Made by a program: the position numbers and the translations under genes. From assembly GCA_025024175.1 (NCBI GenBank), contig QCXZ01000138.1:50067092-50131091 (forward strand): 64,000 bases of DNA, given 5' to 3'. Origin of the DNA: Rhyzopertha dominica. Taxonomy: Eukaryota > Arthropoda > Insecta > Coleoptera > Bostrichidae. Of the stretch, positions 59,226-64,000 are shown in pieces. The notes under the pieces were generated by a model. That model saw only the letters and a program-made list of their open reading frames with translations, ran no database searches and had not been told where the DNA came from. Positions within the stretch are counted from its first letter, which is position 1; every line of letters starts with the position of its first letter.

Positions 59226-60411
59226 GAACTTCAAATCTTAGAAAGTCGCTGCAATTCTTAGAGCACTTTGCTTTGCCAACCTTTGAAAACTCAGCATGAA
59301 AGTGATTCCAGAAGTAATCAATGCACCACAGTCTATCTACATTAATAGTAGAAAGTAATCGTGGTGCATATTTGATTTTAGGATTGACAGAGGGAATGGT
59401 TTTCAGTGCACTAAATGATGAAGCCTCCATAATACCAAACGTGCATTTTGAAATTTCAGTACAAATTACGATATATATCAAGACACTCGCTCAGTGTAGT
59501 AAACGAAGAAGCAATATTGATTTGTAAAGAAGAAAGAATAAAAAGCAATGTGTTTATTGTTCTTGGACGGACAGTGGCAAGAGACTGGAAAAAAGAACGA
59601 ATTGTAGAAGATATAAACGCACTACTAGTCCTGAACTTAAAATAATGACAGAAAAGTGGGTCCAGGAAACAAGTAAAAAAATTAAGAATGCAGCTCTAAA
59701 GCCAGTATCAAATTATGGTTCAGAGATATCACAAATAATTATAAATTTTTCTACACTTGGTGTGTGAACAATTAATCGATTCATGGGCAAAACTGCTCAG
59801 TTTAGTTTTACAATGGAACATCACACATCTTNGCGTATCCTATCTATNGTTATGCTTTAGTTCCCTTTAGTTCTTTGTCAANCTGACCTTTGACGAGAGT
59901 TTTGTACANGGAAGTCACAACATATTAAGAGATGATAGTTGACTTAACACACGAATTTGTTACGTGCTCATCATTCCAATAATCGAGCTGTACTACAAAA
60001 CGCCATTACCTCAAGGATGTAAATTGTTTTTGAAGCACAACGCTTGTACGGCTGTTTGAAGCTTGATGCTACTTATTTTATATGGTTAAGCTTTTTGTGC
60101 CAATCCAAACTCACCTGTTTGTATACTTTACAGAAAAATGGCGTGTTGGTAGGATAGGGTACATGACAAGGTCTGCATGGCTCCAATTAGAACAAAAGCA
60201 ATGGAATATTCGATGTTTAAGTATCTGTTTCGTTTCAATGCAGCGAAAGCAGTGAATTTTTAGTTTTGTAATTTTGCAGACCACGAACTCCTCAGGGAAA
60301 ACACTAAAACAATTCCTTTCTCTCATTTGTTACACGTTAGTGCAATTTAGTTAAGGTATAGAACAGCCTGTACAAAGTGCGCGAAAGAGAAAGAGTGCGA
60401 TGCTTCTTCAC

Positions 60412-60538
60412 TGTAAATAGACTGTTGTATGATTTGTAAATTATTTATTTATTTTAACGTAGCCAATTGTAAATAAGGATTTATAAGCAGATGTATGTAC
60501 AACCACCGTAAACATGTAACTGTGTAGAATGGAATAAA
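60412..60538 (+). promoter_or_regulatory. Pumilio-type sites, AU-rich run and polyadenylation signal
   Basis: TGTAAATA at 60412-60419 and 60468-60475 match the Pumilio binding consensus TGTANATA. TTATTTATTTATTTT at 60441-60455 is an AU-rich element. AATAAA at 60533-60538 is followed by a GT-rich GATCGTCGTTC. Together they look like the end of a regulated mRNA, most simply Hmx. Confidence 0.5.
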
Positions 60539-60545
60539 GATCGTC

Positions 60546-60960
60546 GTTCAAGCCGGCCGTCTAATTTTCCGTCCTCCTATCGATCTCCCCAACAATGCAA
60601 ACGCATAAAGCACAGTCGGTTGAGCAGATTGCTACGGCAAACTCCTTTTTTGAAAAGCGCCCGACGGGAAAAAGACGCAAGATAACATGGCCCCGAATAA
60701 AAATCAGGCTATTACTGCGCGTATGTATATGTAATTCGACCGTCCCCATTAAAGTGGATGGATGAAATCCTTTTGGCAGTCGTCGCATTGTGCTCTCCTC
60801 CCGGCACACCAGATGTTCGAAAAGGGGCATGATTAAAGTTAAACTGGAATTAAAAGCGTCGTTAATCTGTTAAAAGATTTGATAGTGACAGATAAATTCG
60901 GTGTTTGCCCCCATTGTGGCGGGAGAATGACGCACGGAATGATTGCCGCCGCACAGAGAG
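60546..60960. other. GC-richer island downstream of Hmx; candidate regulatory block
   Basis: About 400 bp of elevated GC with several TTAAAG and GTTAATCTGTTAAA strings, no recognisable coding, directly after the likely polyadenylation site. Confidence 0.35.
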
Positions 60961-62290
60961 AGCAAAACTGATTGGTGTGCACTAAAAACATTGACATCTG
61001 CGTGGAGAGTTCACATCTAGCTATTCAGGAATCTGCATGCAAATGTTTCATGAGTAATCTGGATAAAAGTTCATTTGACTACTTCCTAAAGCCTGATTTT
61101 TTTAAATACAGGTCATCAGACTTTTCAATGTCATTTTTTTTTCGAAACTGCACCACTTGACATGTTTTGAAAAATAACCAGCCCCACGAAAAGAAGGAAG
61201 CATATGTCTGCTTCAATACTGAAGTAACCAGGTATGCCATCTTCAAATTTCTGTATTTTATTCATATTGCCTCTCAAAATGTTTAGTTTATATTTCGTAT
61301 CGGTTTTGGGAATGGGGCATATTTGCGACGTTCGAGGGGGTAGGTTCTTAAGTGGACGAGAAACAGATGCGCTTCAGTTTCAGTGTGTTCCTTCAACTGT
61401 TCACAGGTTAGTACTGTTAGTACTGCTTTAATTTTTATTGTTTGTGGTCCTCTTTTAATCACATTAGGTAATTAGTTTTAAACAAGCACCATTGTCATTA
61501 AATATATTAATTCAGTTGTTTAACTGAAACTGTTCTGTTAAATAATTAATTAGGATACATGCTGTATTTGGAGACAACGGTAACATTGTAAGCTATGCTG
61601 CTGGTGTAGTCTTCTTTTTAAAACTATTTATGTTATTTTCTTAACTGTGTTCTCGCATTCTTTGATTAGCTGTATCCACGCAGCAATAGTTATGCGTGAT
61701 GCTTGAAAGTGTGATGTTAGAGCCTTGATGTATGAACTAATATTTTCTCCCGTGCTGGGCAAACATCTGGTAAAAGAAAAACCAAGATTTTTGCACCAAA
61801 CCATTCAACTATATAGCTGAGTTGCCTCCCGCATGGGACCTCAGTACCTGCTGACCATAGTCGGCTATGCTAACGAAAATCTCTTCAGTTTTGAATCTTG
61901 AGAGTGAAAGTGATATCGAACACAGATCTATAAAATTGGCAGTTCATTCATTGTGTTAAATAACAATTTTCAGCAGCATTGCTACAATTTGTTAACCCTC
62001 CAAATTTGATCTTGTTTAGTAATAAATTAGTTGTTTTGAGATTGTTTTCGTATTATTTATGATTACATCAAATCTCCCTATTTACGTGAGTAACCAGTGC
62101 ATCGAAGGTAGGCTTAATTAAAATAACACAACGTAGGTAACTACTGGACGATCACATTTTAATCGAAATCTCTACGAACCTGGGTATGTTACGTTACAAT
62201 ATAAAGCTTAAAGTAAGAACAGATTATGATGGCAAAGCTCTTGTAATTTTACGTATATCCTTCCTTCGTAATCGTACGGTACTATTCTAC
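60961..62290. other. No gene seen
   Basis: AT-rich; short ORFs without known domains. Confidence 0.45.
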
Positions 62291-62300
62291 TTTCACTTTT

Positions 62301-62715
62301 AGGCTATTATGCAAGGAAGAGAGTAGNTGTAACCCGAGATAAATGTCATTTCGCGATTTGAAGTTATTACCACAATAGTATACACAAACCATAAAATAAA
62401 AGAAGAATTTTCTCCTTAATTTCTAAAGATAACATACCTTTTTCATTTTGTTTTCAAGGCTATTATTTGAGGAAAGCTGGTATAAATTTAAGGTAGATAG
62501 CTTTTCTCGTTTTGAAGTTATTGACAAAATAGTACACACAACACACAGAGAATTACAAAAACAATTCTGTCTTTTGATTCAGGAAAAAAAATACTACACC
62601 GATACACAATTTTTAACTTTGTTTTGTAGGCTATTATTGAATAAAGGCTGTGGTCAAAACCCAAGTTTAATAGTTGTTCTCGTTTTGAAGTTATTAGGAA
62701 AACAATATACACAAT
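62301..62715. repeat. Three diverged tandem copies, period about 156-171 bp
   Basis: AGGCTATTAT begins copies at about 62301, 62456 and 62629. Each copy continues through a variant of TTGAAGTTATT and an A/C-rich ATACACAA string. Copies differ in length and have diverged. Confidence 0.75.
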
Positions 62716-63049
62716 ACACATAATCGGGCAATTAAGTAATTTGTTAATTTATTCAATAGTAGTTGGATTTAACTTGCACTGCAGGATATTATTTTCATTC
62801 AAGCTCCAAATTTGATGTTCAATGCTTAAAATTCTCTTATTGTTTATCTTTTGCATATGTGTAATTTAAAATAAAAGTCGACACAAAAGGAATTAAGGCA
62901 GGAGTATAATAACTGTCAAGTAAGATTTATTTGAAATAATTGTCGCCTTTGTAGCATAGGCAGTGCCCAAGTATTTAAGTTTTATGTGAATATCTATTCA
63001 TTGATAGCACTAATATCAATTTAATGAATACCGTTGAAGCATTGACATT

Positions 63050-63462
63050 TGTCTCGATTGTCACAGCGCATGGCCTTGATCATCTTGATTTGATTTTTCC
63101 TAACCGATGGATAAGCAATTAACCATTGACCACCGAGAAGGTAGACTTGAATCCTTTGGATTTTTTCTATGGGGAATTGTAGAAAAGGTATGACAAACAC
63201 CAGACGATAGTGTGCATGTAGATCCGTCATTCCAGAAATGTTTATACGTATTAAAATGTCACAAGCTTGGGAAGACACTGGAGACAACAGTTTGTTATTT
63301 AATGTTGTTTAACAAACAGTATTCAAAACTAATATTTATTATACCATTTTGATTTAATTAAAGCAAATAATTTTTATATAAAAATTCCCAAACGTAATTT
63401 CCATTTGCTTTGCATTTTTAATCTCGTCAGGATTATTATCATTCGCGAAACAATCTGTATAA
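63050..63462 (+). mobile_element. Tc1/mariner-like 3' end related to the 50108-51554 element
   Basis: Frames at 63080-63200 contain DLIFPNRWISN-like and DFFLWGIVEK-like text, the third catalytic region. At 63408-63462 the sequence TTTGCATTTTTAATCTCGTC and onward to the TATA near 63459 matches the terminal repeat of the 50108-51554 element (TTGCATTTTTAATTGCGTCA). The rest of the element is absent. Confidence 0.65.
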
Positions 63463-63479
63463 CTGACTCCAATGGTATT

Positions 63480-63954
63480 AATTTTTCATCTGAAACCGCC
63501 AATGCCGCAAGGCTAATGAAATTTTGATCCAGTCGCGTGTCACGCTTCGCCCGAAATGAGAGGTCCTTTCTGGCATTGTTGGTGCCCATTATTGCCAGTT
63601 AATATCGTTCGAAGCGTCACAGGCCGGTGAAGTGCCTCCGTGCCCCTTCAGCCGATAAAAATCTAGATTTTATCTGCGACTAAAAGGGAGGGCGAGGGAC
63701 ATGTTAGCTAATACGCTGGCTCTATTAAATGATTATCTAAGCAAACAGAAATCATCTATTTAATTAGAAACGTACGCATAACCGGAAACCGGTCGTTTGT
63801 GTGCAAGCTCGCGTGTTCGCCAGTGTGGAAATATTCGTGTGTCTGTCGTGCGGTCGAATTTTTTGGGTTTTTTGGCGGATGTCGTCCAGAAAATTATCGG
63901 GCTTTTAATTGTGGACGGGTTCCCTGTTGCTTTTATGATTGTTTTCTCCTCCAT
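63480..63954. other. GC-richer island at the window end
   Basis: Higher GC than the flanks, with CpG-containing strings and a fortuitous minus-strand ORF (63954-63760) of no known family. Candidate noncoding regulatory block. Confidence 0.3.
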
Positions 63955-64000
63955 TCGGTATCTGTATTATTTAGCTTTATTTCTGCCTTCAAAATGTCGA

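Larger units (their letters stand above)
57965..60550 (+). other. Hmx: Probable Hmx 3' UTR
   Basis: No host coding follows the stop. The segment ends in features typical of a 3' end (see 60412-60538). It has several unresolved bases at 59832-59909 and a mariner-like scrap. Extent is inferred: alternative earlier ends are possible, for example an AATAAA near 58824. Confidence 0.45.

Overview
The window looks like an insect nuclear genome: AT-rich, intron-containing, and full of decayed arthropod transposons. Penelope-like, CR1/Jockey-type non-LTR, Ty3/gypsy, several Tc1/mariner families, hAT, THAP/P-type and a possible Mutator-like element are all present. A beetle would fit, but that is only an impression. 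Scattered single n bases show a draft assembly. No tRNA or rRNA gene, CRISPR array or bacterial feature was recognised.

The one confidently identified host gene is Hmx (NK5/H6-like homeobox), plus strand, about 39.8-60.5 kb. I assembled it from four coding exons with consensus splice sites and fully compatible phases: 39792-40129, 48444-48592, 53938-54343 and 57571-57964. They give a 428-residue protein with an N-terminal EH1-type repressor motif, a Ser/Pro-rich linker, an acidic stretch, an HMX-type homeodomain split by intron 3, and the HMX-type region that follows it. Exon 2 (149 nt) lies in a frame hidden by a longer spurious ORF and is needed to join the phases. A 3' UTR of about 2.6 kb probably ends after AATAAA at 60533. 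It contains Pumilio-type sites, an AU-rich run and a mariner scrap.

Layout: 0-10 kb is a mosaic of retroelement and transposon fragments around a 272-bp tandem repeat. 11.8-14.1 kb holds three copies of a mariner-like fragment and a minus-strand cluster of short segments with consensus splice sites, possibly an unrecognised host gene. 15-20 kb is non-LTR and Tc1 debris. 20.5-25.3 kb is nearly empty. 25-38 kb carries CR1-like, mariner-like, foldback, Penelope-like and hAT elements separated by GC-richer islands that may be regulatory. 39-60.5 kb is Hmx with transposons in each intron. 60.5-64 kb is downstream DNA with GC-richer islands, a three-copy tandem repeat and a mariner-like end.

Functionally this is a gene-poor domain around one developmental transcription factor. 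Nearly every long ORF outside Hmx is a transposon remnant or chance.
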